Shown: one piece after another, positions 1 through 10,905 of the stretch
Layout of the letters: every line of letters starts with the position of its first letter
Position numbering within the stretch: the stretch's first letter is position 1
Assembly (NCBI RefSeq): GCF_027580225.2
Contig: NC_073348.2
Location: 28,484,001 to 28,548,000, forward strand
Origin: Misgurnus anguillicaudatus
Taxonomy: Eukaryota > Chordata > Actinopteri > Cypriniformes > Cobitidae
Direction of reading: 5' to 3'
DNA: 64,000 nucleotides
The notes under the pieces: model-generated
What the model saw: only the letters and a program-made list of their open reading frames with translations
Database searches by the model: none
Told to the model about the DNA's origin: nothing
Translations under genes and position numbers: made by a program

Positions 1-66
1 TTTCACATTGATTTCAATCACATTGATTTGTTTGACATGACCTTACTCAGTCAATATAAAAGATCT

Positions 67-70
<4 letters not shown>

Positions 71-103
<33 letters not shown>
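71..103. repeat. (CT)n microsatellite
   Basis: An uninterrupted run of CT dinucleotides of about 33 bases, ending in CCCACCCA. Seen directly. Likely length-polymorphic. Confidence 0.97.
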
Positions 104-105
<2 letters not shown>

Positions 106-1288
106 ACCCATTCTCTCTCCACACGTAAACACAGAGGTGCCCTGTTCTGTCTCAGCCTATGGGAGATAATTAAATCTGGGCAGGAGGTTGATAAATGTAT
201 CAGCAGGTAGTGACAGACTCCATGGCAAATGTGTTTCAGGTGAACATCTGCCTACAGTCAGCAGGGGGCAGCAGGGGTCATGCCCTCCAACACCCTCAGA
301 AGACAAAAGATACAACACCTATCATCACAACAACACAGGAGAAACGCTTAACCAGAGAGAGAGCGAGAGAGATAGAGACTTACTAAGCTCCTGTTCTCCT
401 AAAGGTTTTGAATGTCATGCTAATCTGTATCATAATCCATGTCTCTCAAAGGCTACTTTACATTCTAAACAGTTGCTTTAAAGAGTTCAAATTTGACATG
501 TACAGGTACATGAGAGGCATCAATTCTTAAAATATACCGTGTGTCACGTGAGATGTCTTCGACATTGATTCATTCACTAACCATATGCTTGCTGGAATGA
601 TTAAATAGTATTCTTTTAACCTTGGCAAAACGTTTCCTTCCCACTGCCTTTAACGTGTCAGAAATGGGGTGCAGATGGTCAGCCCTCGGGTGGTTGTTGG
701 AAGGTAAAGTACTGAATAGAAAAACGCTAAGATGTGCTGTCGTTGTTTTCAACCATGACCTTCTGATCTGTGTGAGCATGCGCGCACACATTTTCTTCAA
801 AGCCGTGAGAAACTGAATTATTTCTTGATTTTTTTAATGCATTGTAATATTATTACTATTCACAGTGCTCTTGAATGCTTGATTCTGATTGGCAAACATT
901 TTGAGGTACTGTGAGTCATATTGGCAAGTGTAATTTATTACTTTTCAATAAATTCAGTATAGATATACATAATTAATAACATATATGATATAATATTTAC
1001 ACATTATTCAACCAAATTGCATGTTTGTCTTGTCTGAACTTGAAACTTTGAATGCATCCTGAAATGTTCCTCCTGTCATATTGGTTTTCTTTGTTCTTTG
1101 GAACCAAAAACAGAGATTTCTAAAAAGGTTACAATGTTTGTAAAAGACAGAAAAGTGTTGTTAAATAGCCCCATGCAATTTATCGCTGTTGTTGCAGGAA
1201 ATGATCACAGAAATTATTCTTAAAGTCAGACATAACAAAATTAAAATGCATCCAATACCCCGCTTTATATAAAGGTATGCACATTGAC
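104..1288. other. No gene recognised
   Basis: Short open frames only, with no recognisable domain. A GA-rich patch lies at about 350-380. Around 880-895 the string TGATTCTGATTGG reappears in reverse near 48868, suggesting an old dispersed repeat. Nothing else could be identified. Confidence 0.6.
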
Positions 1289-1404
1289 GTGTTTTTTATG
1301 TGATTTTACAGTGGATAAGTACATTTACAGTATATTTATGTAATTTTACCATTTTTAAAAATGTGGAAAATCTGTAAAATTACAGGGTGTTTTTTACAGT
1401 GTAG
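1289..1404. repeat. Fragment of an ACTGTAAAA-type MITE
   Basis: The motifs TTTTACAGT, CTGTAAAATTACAG and TTTTTTACAGTGTA occur close together. The last resembles the ends of the complete TA-flanked MITE at 5450-5590. No clean pair of termini or target duplication is visible, so this is read as a decayed relative. Confidence 0.4.
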
Positions 1405-2071
1405 GATTGTCCCAACAGGTTTTAGTATCTGAGAAACACACCTTTCAAAGACACAAAATGAGGTTAGAAAAGAGAGATAATGAGCACAAAAAAGAATTAT
1501 GCTGACTAAACAGTAAAGATGGATGAATTCTGCTAAAACAATCCAAAAAAATAGCAGGCAGAGTGGTTGATTTGATTATAAATGACATCTTTGATTAAAG
1601 AGCAGCGCGGGAGGAAAGGCAGCCATTGATTTTCAATCCACCCAACAGAACGAAGTTTAACAGCGGCTTTAGATCTCTGAGTATCTGCGATTGTGTCTGA
1701 GATGTTTAATTACGCTCTAACTAAAGAAAATGACTGTAAATCCTCAGATAACAGCACTTATTCAACATACAAGAGAATAATGAAAAGCCTCTATTATATT
1801 CGCTGTCTATTTGAAACTAGCTAATCTCCTCCGCAGTCAACTAAACCTTTCAACTGTGAAAAGATACTTGTACACTTCATTTCAACTGAAGTAAAACATT
1901 ACGATTATAATATGAGTCAGGCACACATATACAAAAAAGAAAACGTTTCTGCTAATTTGTATAGAAGGCTGCGTTATAGAAAATAATGTTAGAATTGTAA
2001 AAACGATGATATCTGGTATCTGATATTGGCCAGTAACAGATAGCCCCACCTCACATTTGTACTTGCATTAA
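1405..2071. other. Unassigned; candidate conserved non-coding DNA at 1555-1860
   Basis: No gene or repeat recognised. The part from about 1555 to 1860 has mixed composition, several TAAT/ATTA-type motifs (TTTAATTACG, GATTATAAATG, GATTAAAG) and no internal repeats. That texture is often seen in developmental enhancers of fish. This is inference from texture only. Confidence 0.2.
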
Positions 2072-2630
2072 AAAGCAACTATGGCACAATTCACGATTTT
2101 ACATTTCCTTTGGTGTGTAAGTGTGTATAAGTACATGTTAACGATATGCAAAAGGTACATACCCCAAAGTAAACGATGACATGAGTTATCGTCTCCAACA
2201 AAAATCTCTTTTCTTGGACTACAACAAACACACGGATTGTAGGCAACAGTTTACTTCCTGGGCCTGTTGACGTAAACAAGACCGACATTATCACAATTCC
2301 TCCCACTTCGGACTCACAGCCTGTTAGTTTACTCCTGTCAGCATCGCATTGTGAGCAAATCTTTCAAACATGGTAAGGAGTGTCACATTTCCGCCTGACG
2401 TCAGAGGTATTCAGGCCAATCACAACGTACAGATGAGTTTGCCAATCAGGGACACAGCACTTGGGTTTTGTACAAAATCAATGCGTTTGAGGAAAGCAGT
2501 ATATCTGAAGCTACAAAAATGTAGTGTATGTGGAAAATAATGTGTTTTTTAACCATAACCCACGCAAACACATTGTATTATACCAAATACACAAAATAAC
2601 GATGTATTTTAGCAATGGAATAGGTGCACT
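2072..2630. mobile_element. TTAA-flanked non-autonomous DNA element, copy 1
   Basis: About 560 bp aligning along its whole length with 47566-48131; both contain ACATTTCCTTTGGTGTGTAA and CTTGGACTACAACAAACACA. The right end AATAGGTGCACT matches the better copy, and the left end is decayed. Flanks read TTAA (2068-2071) and TTAG (2631-2634), consistent with a TTAA target site as used by piggyBac- and Kolobok-type transposases. No coding capacity. A reversed piece of the family lies at 10509-10565. Confidence 0.85.
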
Positions 2631-2634
2631 TTAG

Positions 2635-2944
2635 ACTAATGTGTTTATGATATGGTCTTACAGTTTTATGTTTGTGGCCGTGTAACTTGCAGCAGATTCT
2701 GAAAAACCAGTAACATGGCAACAAGTGAATGATCTAGTTAAAAGTAGCTTTGACAATTATCTTATACAAACAATTCATATACAACCAATAGTGTACTGCA
2801 TTGCAAACTAAAGTAAGGTGGGCAATAATTGTCTAGAATGAACTAGATGGACAGAATGAAATAATTAAAAAGATGAGAGAAAAACATGGTACTATGTAGG
2901 AGAATTCATCAGTGTGGTACGCTATTATTGAGCTGACAAAGTTA
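2635..2944. other. No feature recognised
   Basis: AT-rich stretch without a coding frame of note and without repeat structure that could be identified. Confidence 0.5.
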
Positions 2945-3150
2945 CTTAAATGGATAGTTCATCATGTTGTTACAAACCTGTTTTTTTTGTTCTAATGAAC
3001 ATATAGGAAGATATTTTGGGGAATGTTTGTAACCGAAGTCATCCGAGGCCCAATTGTATTGTTTTTTCTTACTATGGGGCCCCTGATCGGTTTGGTTACA
3101 AACATTCATTAAAATATCTTCCTTTGTGTTCATCAGAACAAAAATTTATT
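2945..3150. repeat. Small palindromic MITE
   Basis: Arms at about 2989-3037 and 3092-3141 are reverse complements with few mismatches (GGAAGATATTTT against AAAATATCTTCC; GTTTGTAACC against GGTTACAAAC). The half-sequence is shared with 55101-55346. This is the texture of the abundant hairpin elements of zebrafish and relatives, here shortened in the centre. The family name is not certain. Confidence 0.8.
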
Positions 3151-3615
3151 TTTTATTGTGTGTTTCTTGAAAATTGACCCCACACCATTTGCACTGTTAA
3201 CACAATGATCTTCCAAAAATGTAGCAAAATTCTTTCCTTCTTTACACTTCATTTTAGAAATACATGAATAAGAGGCTGTCCATTCTTTAAGCTCTGCTGT
3301 CTCTTTTCCCCTGCAATGCATGCTGGGAGGTTTCTGCATTCGGTACATTGGACTAATTACTATAGTTGTGTTCGACCCACCCAATTTATCACTCCTCTGA
3401 ACATTTAATTAGCTGCAAAGCTCTCTACAATTAAGCCCAGAATTAGGACAAATTGAACTGCAAGCTTAGCAACTCGCTACGGCGGAAAGTGTAGATGATT
3501 GCCATTATGGGAAAGCTGCAAACTGAAGATTTCAATTGTATGATTGTTTTCTTGTTTTTCCCTTCTTAAGCACCGCACTGCCATTGTATCGACCTTACAG
3601 CCATTCACAATAATG
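3151..3615. other. Unassigned; possible regulatory stretch at 3385-3480
   Basis: No gene seen. About 3385-3480 holds closely spaced ATTTAATTAGC, CTACAATTAAG and GAATTAGGAC motifs, which resemble homeodomain-type sites. Conservation cannot be tested here. Confidence 0.2.
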
Positions 3616-3739
3616 TCTTCAGTCAGGGGCGCTGCTAAGGATTTTGGGCCCCATGAAAAGAATCTTGACAGGGCCCCCAACACAGCTGAGACTTTTTTCA
3701 TATTAATTTACATAAAATCATGCGCTTTTATGGTATTCT

Positions 3740-4022
3740 GACTACCAATGGGGTGAGAAAATTGTAATTTAATTTTGAATTAAGTGTTTAAGAAAAAAGA
3801 AATCTTATTTCACAATTTTTTTCTCACCCCATTGGCAGATCATTTTGCTCGTTTTAAGGGCAATTTCACTTAAATTGTATATTAATTTGTCTTAAAACTA
3901 GACTGATTTACTTAGGTAATTTTGCTCATCAAGAAAAAGCATCTTAATTTAAGAATTTTTAAATATTTCTACTGAAAACAAGACAAAAATACTAAGTAAG
4001 AAAGTCATTTTTTGTAGTGTTG
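3740..4022. repeat. Half copy of the CTTGTTTT/AAGCATCTTAA palindromic repeat
   Basis: Contains CACCCCATTGGCAGAT, TTTTGCTCATCAAGAAAAAG and a CATTTTTTGTAGTGT end, all shared with the fuller copy at 4165-4617 and with 55447-56143. Only the right half and part of the centre remain. Nested inside the hAT at 3624-5280. Confidence 0.75.
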
Positions 4023-4164
4023 AATGTTTAACCAAAACTGTGTATTGTTATTTTTTCCAGCGTTTTCTTGACCTAGCATGAGGAGAAAATTGAGTTCCCT
4101 TATCATGCACTTTTAACACTAGAACGGCCACCAGTAGTCATTTTAACCGCAACATTTAAACTTA

Positions 4165-4617
4165 TGCATTGCAAAAAATGATTTTCAAGAAAAACATTCT
4201 TGGTATTTTTTTCTTGTTTTCAGTTAAAATATCTTAGGATTCTTAGATTAAGATGCTTTTTCTTGATGAGCAAAACAACCCAAGAAAATAAGTCTAGTTT
4301 TTAGACAAAAAATATTACATTTAAGGGATTTTGTGCATAAAACAAGCAAAAAAAATCTGCCAATGGGGTAAGCAAATTTTTCTTGAATTTAGTGTTTAAG
4401 AAAAATGTTCAAGATTTTTTTGCTTACTCCATTGGCAGATTTTTTTGCTTGTTTTATGCACAAAATCCCTTAAATGTAATATTTTTGGTCTAAAAATTAG
4501 ACTTATTTTCTTGGGTCGTTTTGCTCATCATGAAAAAGCATCTTTATTTAAGAAATTTTAGAAAACAAGACAAAAATACTAAGAATTTTTTCTTGAAAAT
4601 AATTTTTTGCAGTGTGG
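4165..4617. repeat. Palindromic AT-rich MITE, near-complete copy
   Basis: Starts GCATTGCAAAAAATGATTTT and ends AATTTTTTGCAGTGT, which are inverted repeats of each other. The reverse-complement relation continues inward through CTTGATGAGCAAAAC and GTTTTGCTCATC, and through GCCAATGGGGTAAGC and GCTTACTCCATTGGC. Nearly the whole element can fold as one hairpin. Nested in the hAT at 3624-5280. Confidence 0.85.
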
Positions 4618-5449
4618 TAATTATCTTTAAGACTAGAACGAACAAGGCGTCATTTTGACCGTTTGAAATTTGCATAGTCAATAACTTTGTCCAAATAAAT
4701 TACGTGCATAAATAAACGTGCTTACTTGTCGAAAAATGCTACCGTAGAGACCTGGGGGCTCGTGTACAAAGCGTGCGGGTTAGCACAGAAAAGTGCCATA
4801 AGCAATGATCATTGTCACGGACGGGCGGTCCATTAACAATTTAGGCCTACTTACAAACCCACCTTTTCTTGTGAAAAATTGGGTAACAATGTCGACCCTT
4901 TGCCTCTTTCACTTCTTATTTTTTTCTCTTTCTGTTTTTGACTTCCAGATTTTTGAGGCATTTTCACTTCCTTGTCAGTCAAGTTGATATTCTGCCGGCA
5001 CTATAAGTGAAGTCAAGCTGTGTTGCCTGGATTATACAATTTGGGCGGACTGAACCATTTTATGACAATTGAGAGGGGGGAAAGGGGCCCACAGACGTTT
5101 GTATTTCCTAAACAAATACATTTTTTGATACCAGGAAACAGCAAATAGAATAATTTAAAGTTAATAATTTTTACTATTAAATATTTTTTAGCACCACAAT
5201 TTTGGGGGCTTCTCTGGGCCCCCTCTTACTCGTGGGCCCCAAGAATCATCATTGTTTACCCCCCCTTTACAGCACCCCTGTCTTCAGTTAATAACGAAAA
5301 GATTATTTTTCACAAGCTACTGTACCAACTGTGACCCTGCCTGTGAAAATGCTTATATAATTTTAATAAAAAAACTCTAAATATTCAGTCAGTCATGATG
5401 AGTTTTGAGGACACAGGAAAACCAACAAATTCAACAAATGATTTCAGTA

Positions 5450-5590
5450 CACTGTAAAAAATTAAGTTAAACAATTTCAACTTGTTTTTCTAAGTTAAGT
5501 CAACTTATCACAAGAAAAAACTTAAAGTAGGTTGAATTTACTTAGTATAACTTAATTAAGATTAAACTTCATGTTGCATTTTTTACAGTG
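5450..5590. mobile_element. 141-bp MITE with TA target duplication
   Basis: Begins CACTGTAAAAAAT and ends ATTTTTTACAGTG, perfect inverted repeats of 13 bp. It is flanked by TA at 5448-5449 and 5591-5592. TA duplication points to mobilisation by a Tc1/mariner-type enzyme. No coding frame. Confidence 0.9.
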
Positions 5591-5694
5591 TACTGAACTA
5601 AAACGAATAACAGACTTTTACAAGGAATAAACAACAAACAAATTAAAATACAAACACCTCAGTCTGCTATTAAAGAAATAATTCACACAAAAAT

Positions 5695-5850
5695 CAGGGT
5701 TCCCACACCTTAGTTAACTTCAAATTCAAGGACCTTCAAGGACTTTCCAGGTCCAATACCCTCAAATTCAAGGACTAAATGTGGGGCACATTTCAAGTGA
5801 GAGCAAGGTTACATTGTGTTACCTTTAAAGATACATTGTTACAGTTCCCA
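5695..5850. repeat. CAGGGTTCCCACACC-type repeat end
   Basis: Begins CAGGGTTCCCACACC and continues with the internally repetitive AAATTCAAGGAC motif, present at about 5730 and again at 5764. Recognised from memory as the end of a dispersed DNA element of cyprinids. The opposite end was not found, so the right limit is uncertain. Confidence 0.6.
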
Positions 5851-7277
5851 AATTCAACCAATGGTGAAGCTTAACATCAAAGACAGGATGATGCAGGAGC
5901 CAGTAAGTATATCGCTATCTGAAATATTGCCAAAGATGGCGTTACAGATGTAGAGCCCTGCTAAATTTGGGTTTACTAATTAGTTTTCTAAAATGATGTT
6001 TTAAAAATGTTAAATGAGGAATAAGAATTTCAATTCATGTTCTGGATTTAATAATCTTGTGAAATATAAGAGTTCATAAATAGTAAAATACTTTCTGTTT
6101 GTTATGTTAAAGAAAGTTTAAAATGTGTTAATTACAAACAGAAGAGATTTATCTAAAAAATCAGTTATATAAAAAAGTGCTGTTGTTTAACCAATGAGGT
6201 GAGGTGAGTTTCTCACTGACCTCTGAAGGTCAGAGTGCGTCGACACGTAGGAAGTGACTGTGCACGAGAGAATGACACGAGCTGGATGAACGTGTGCGGA
6301 TCGCACTGTCCGGGTAAAAATAATACGTTAAAAGCCTGAAATTGAGTTTGCAGACTGTGTAAGGACACTGTACAGATAAGAGACTGTTAATACTCGTGAA
6401 TTAACTCTGTGTAAAGAGTGTACACGCATTCACGTGAAGGACCAAGAGATGACGCAGTTTCTTTTAATCTCAATACTACGCGAGCTTTACGTAACTCTAT
6501 AGTTTGGAACGTTACAGAAGATGAACTATTATAGTGTTTATTGAGTTTACTAACACCGCTGAACAGTCAACGGGAATAGTCATCAGTGAGTACGAAACGA
6601 AGAGAGTAAAGGCTGCGCGATTCTTCCTTCCAGAGAGACGGATGACGCGTCGTGGCCTATATTGCAACTGTGGTTTGTTTACATCATCGGATGGATTCGC
6701 ACACCGTTGTTCGTGGATGGATGGATGCTACTGAAAATCGGATCGGCTGATCTGATAATTGTATCTTCAATTGTGTCTTCATTACTTTTTTCTTCAGTTT
6801 TACTGTTTCCTTGGATTTCGTGAGTACTATAAACTTACACACATTCACACGAGCTCCAACGTAGCGTGCCAACGGGATTTTTGTTTTGTTTTGTTTACAT
6901 CTGTTTGAGTGTTTCATATTGAGTAATTGCCTGTGATGTACATGTGCTCATTGAATGGTGAGTTAACTTCTGCTCTAAAGTTGATTCATGTGATCTGAAT
7001 CTATTTTAAAAGAATCAAATGAAAAGAAAACAAGAGTAACTTACATTAGTTAATAAATGTTTTTGTTTATGGTTTATACAGCGTAACATCTCCTGTGATT
7101 CTATGTAAAGAGAGAGAGAGACAAAGTTAAAGGGGGCCTGTTATACAACTTGAGATTTATTTTGGAGTGTTGTACTAATGCCTTTACTATTTTGTGCTTA
7201 AAGTTAAGTATTTTCTGAGTAATAGAAGTGAACATTTACAAGAAAAACTATAATCTGAAGCCCGGGGTGAATTATAT
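5851..7277. other. Unassigned; may be interior of the preceding repeat
   Basis: Contains CpG-bearing DNA around 6220-6720 that differs from the AT-rich surroundings, and a short AGAGAG run near 7111. No domain could be recognised in any frame. It may belong to the element starting at 5695, but no matching terminus was found. Confidence 0.35.
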
Positions 7278-8036
7278 TTAGGGATGCTCCGATCGATCGG
7301 CAGATAATGCTTGCTATGCTTCTCAATGAATTACGGCGAAATGCCACTACATCCAAAAGCTAGGGGGCACTCTCGTGCAGAAACTCAAAATGTGCTGTAG
7401 ACGAAGAACAATACACACGCAGCTATGATGACACGCAACGCCAGGAAATGTCTCACCCCCCATTCAGACAGCCAGCGACCAGCAGTAGCAGAGCGATGCG
7501 ATCTCATTCATTTCAATGGAAACCGGCGACACAAGCGAAAGTGACCGTTGGCGACTGTATGGGCGTGTCCAGCGACGCGAAAATGTTAAGAAAAGTTTAA
7601 CTTTATGCAAATGTCGAGCGAATTTCGGGAGCGACTACCAATGAGAACGAAGCAGTTATTGGCGTAGATGGTACTCATTTGTGTTTGACAAGCAGATTTA
7701 GAAACGCCTCATTGAAAGAGACGAGCGACACACAGCGATAACATCGCTGGCTGTCTGAATGCGGCGTTAAGGATATATTTATATTGCTGTTCTTCAAACC
7801 TTTTCAGGTATTTTCATGATATTAAAGAATATGTTTAATAATTATGTTTGTTGGGTGTTGCTTTTTCAAATCCATGTTATAAACGACTCAAACTAACAAT
7901 GATTTTAGGTTGATAAGGACTTGCTGATTAAAAACGGTAGAACATGAAATAGCTGTGAATAAGATCGGCTGTCCGATTCAGAATAGTGATCGGCCACGTA
8001 TTTTTAATGGAGATCGGCATTGATCGGAGCATCACT
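7278..8036. mobile_element. hAT-type element, 8-bp target duplication AATTATAT
   Basis: Left end TTAGGGATGCTCCGATC and right end GATCGGAGCATCACT are inverted repeats. AATTATAT occurs at 7270-7277 and 8037-8044, an exact 8-bp duplication. No transposase remains. A second MITE is nested at about 7461-7761. Confidence 0.86.
7461..7761. mobile_element. MITE nested in the 7.3-8.0 kb hAT
   Basis: CATTCAGACAGCCAGCGA at 7461-7478 is matched by its exact reverse complement at 7744-7761, giving 18-bp perfect inverted ends enclosing GC-richer DNA with GCGAC and GAGCGA motifs. The true ends may extend a few bases outward. Target duplication not resolved. Confidence 0.82.
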
Positions 8037-8086
8037 AATTATATGAGTTTTTTTGGGTTACTTTGGTATTAAACATTACACCTTAA

Positions 8087-8600
8087 AGGTATAGTTCGGC
8101 CAAAAACGATATTAAACCCATTATTTACTCACCCCCAAGCTGTCCAAGTTGCATATGTCCATCGTTTTTCAGACAAACACATTTTCGGATATTTTAGAAA
8201 ATATTTTAGATCTTTCTGTTGATTAAATGTAATGTTACGGGGTCCAGCAATAGTCCACGACCTTCAAGTCCAAAAAAAGTGCGTCCATCCTTCACAAATT
8301 AAATCCAAACGGCTCCAGGATGATAAACAAAGGTCTTCTGAGGGTAATCCGTGCGGTGTTGTTGTAGAAATATCCATATTTAAAATGTTATTAACGTAAT
8401 TAAATACCTTCCGGTAGCGCCGCCATCTTAGAGTCATCCGCATTCAGGATGAGCGCTTACGCAGCATACAGCGGTTTCTCTGCTGCTGCTCTGTCCCCCG
8501 CCCTCCGAATTTGTCATACGTCACTAAGAAAAGTGCGTACACTACGCTAATACTCTCTCCTGAGTCTAAGATGGCGGCGCTACCGGAAGGTATTTAATTA
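8087..8600. mobile_element. TTAA-type palindromic element, truncated
   Basis: Begins after TTAA (8083-8086) with AGGTATAGTTCGGCC. An internal hairpin pairs 8397-8431 with 8566-8600, 35 bp of perfect complement including GCGCCGCCATCTTAG. The left arm is far longer than the right, so the right part of the original palindrome is missing. Confidence 0.75.
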
Positions 8601-10167
8601 CATCTCCAGCAACAGAGCTCTTATGCAGGCACCTGTCATTGCTTTATAAAGATACAACAAAATACACGGCATAAACATTCAGTTCCAGTTCTAACAGGTT
8701 TTTAAGTAGGTGGTAAAGAGCAATGCATGAAAATCTTTAAAATGCATGTTCTCTCTGGGATTCACATCTAGTTATCAAAGGCAACCCCTTAATGGGTTTA
8801 TAAAATGGGTTTAAGCTTCATTTGAGCCGAGTGATATCCTTTACTTATCCTGTTAAACGGGCCATTAAAAGTGAGTACAAATAACAACCGCAGAACAAAA
8901 ACAAGGTAATTCATTTCTTAGTCTCATCAGCTAATCGATTTATACAGCATCTAGGGTATACGCATGCAAAACATCCACCTGCCAGATAAAATCATTTAAA
9001 TGATAGCAGAGAAAAACATTTTTTTTAGTTTTGTTTCTCTGAACGCTGATGTGCCAGAAGAGTCCGATACTAGTAAGTTCCCTCCCATCAATTTCAATAA
9101 CGCCAGTCTTTTGTTATGTGGATTTGACATTAACGGCCAAGTTTGTATTCCGCTCACGTCGAGATCCGAACCGCCCGTACTTGTCACGCTGACACCCATC
9201 ACTCATTCCATCAGTTCCAGAAAACTTAAATCAAATCATGCTGTCGTTACCATAAAAGCATACACGTCAGTAGCAAATCACAGATGAAACCTGGACGAGG
9301 AGATCTGATGTGAGGTGGCAGTTTGCCATGAGGCTAAGCTGGCGCTGAAATAGCATTAGACGAAGCAACCAGGCAAATCTACTACCGTAATGATCAATTT
9401 CCTCTCAGGTTAAACGCTAGTTAGCCTCAGGCGGACCATAGTGAGTTGGCCTGAGGTGATTCAGCTTCAACACATGGAAGGTGCCTGTTAAGAGAGAAAG
9501 AGAGAGAAGTCTTTCTTTGGCACTATATATTTTCAATTGAAGTAAATCAAAAGGCCCCTGTGTTTTAATGTCCCCTGGTTTTTCCCAGATTGAATTGCAC
9601 AACAGAAGAAAAAAAATAGTTTTGCACGCACACACACTCATACTACCAGCCAAGCCCTGCAGACACAAGTTGAAATGTAAAAGCTTTTCATTCATGACCT
9701 GACTACTAACATCGTGCAGTCTTTTCTCAAACTCCCAACATTTAAGTATTTATGTCATATATTGATGCAAAAGAGATTTTTGGGAAGTACGATTTTTAAA
9801 ACCACCTCATAGTAGCCCATATTTTATGTGTTTCTGGTGCCAAGACCACCCTGGTTCTTTTTGTCTCCTAATCTGTTATACTGTTGCTGAACTTTAGGTG
9901 AGAAAAAGGAAAGAAATGGACAGAGATGAAGCTATAGAGGCTGTACAAATACAAGCCCATCGTTTATTATGTGGGGAATTATAAAGAAGCAAATCAATGT
10001 CTGTTGGGTGGCAGCCAACATCCAGGTCAGTGCCTTTATGCAGCTAAAGCTTTTTTAAATATTATTCACTTTCAATTTGTAGTAAACAATGAAAAGATTT
10101 AAACTCGGTCTGGTGATAGAGAGGCCAGTTTTGATAGCTGCATTATTGAGACTGTCAAAACAAGTAA
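8601..10167. other. No gene recognised
   Basis: Open frames of up to 95 codons exist on both strands near 9000-9290 but overlap each other and show no domain or codon signature. A GA-rich patch is at 9492-9510. The 9230-9470 part is repeat-free and could be a non-coding functional stretch, without direct support. Confidence 0.4.
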
Positions 10168-10290
10168 GCCTACATTTATCCAAAGCAAATTACAGTGCCT
10201 TCAAGCTATAATTTTTTCAGTAGGCCTTTGTGTAATTCTGGGATCAAACCCATGACTTTTATGTGGCAAGTACCAAGTGAGCTACTGTAC
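10168..10290 (-). repeat. tRNA-derived SINE, minus strand
   Basis: Read on the minus strand it has an A-box-like GTAGCTCACTTGGTA (10271-10285), then a B-box GGTTTGATCC (10241-10250), and a 3' part ending TTGCTTTGGATAAATGTAGG. That order and spacing are those of an internal RNA polymerase III promoter. Related copies are at 17443-17575 and 60140-60271. Confidence 0.75.
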
Positions 10291-10449
10291 AGGAAAACAA
10301 AGAAACCACCTTGTAAACACTCTCAGTGCATGTTTTATAAAAATATTGCTCAAACTATTTTTTGGCATTAGATCGATGTGACACACTTGATGTGACAAGC
10401 TAGTCAGATATGATAACACCTTTCTTTCTATAATATAAGGTTATTTGAA

Positions 10450-10905
10450 AATATTTCAACCCAGCGTTGGGTCAAAAAGGGATGAACACAACCTGTTGGT
10501 TTGTAATTTAATGTGCAGCTAATCTGTACGTTGTGATTGGCCTGAATACCGGAAATGTGACGCTCCAGGGTTTCCCACAGCACTTTTCAGTTCGGGCGGC
10601 CCGCCTAAGCTGGGAAACCATACCGCCTTAACTAGGTCGTTCAAAAAAAAGGGCCCTCAAGTGCATCTCGGAGAATACCGCGGACGCTCTTCACACCGCG
10701 AGTGGGCACGTGCGCCACACGGTCGAAATGAGAAAGACGTGGTCCGGACCGTCACTGTCTGGAGGATAACTAGCCAGTTGATAAAACATCTCGGAGAATA
10801 GCGCAAACGCGCTTCACACCACGAGCATGCACGCATGCCACAACACGCTCAACAGCTGGGTCTATACCTTTTTGACCCAACAGTGGGTCGAAAATATAAC
10901 CAATC
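10450..10905. repeat. AACCCAGC-type palindrome split by other repeats
   Basis: ATTTCAACCCAGCGTTGGGT near 10452 is matched in inverted form by ACCCAACAGTGGGTCGAAAA near 10874. Between them lie 10509-10565, a reverse-complement piece of the 2.07-2.63 kb family (CCTGAATACCGGAAATGTGA), and from 10566 a CAGGGTTTCCC hAT-like end. In the latter, CATCTCGGAGAATA recurs about 123 bp apart (10664 and 10787). A layered composite whose internal borders are only partly clear. Confidence 0.62.

Larger units (their letters stand above)
3624..5280. mobile_element. hAT-type transposon remnant, 1657 bp, exact 8-bp target duplication
   Basis: The element begins CAGGGGCGCTGC and ends GCACCCCTG, so its ends are inverted repeats (CAGGGGYGCTGYWAAGG type). 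It is flanked on both sides by TCTTCAGT (3616-3623 and 5281-5288), an exact 8-bp duplication characteristic of hAT transposition. Subterminal DNA is rich in GGGCCCC. No transposase frame survives. Two AT-rich palindromic repeats sit inside it at 3740-4022 and 4165-4617. The 8-bp duplication and the ends are seen directly; the superfamily call follows from them. Confidence 0.87.
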
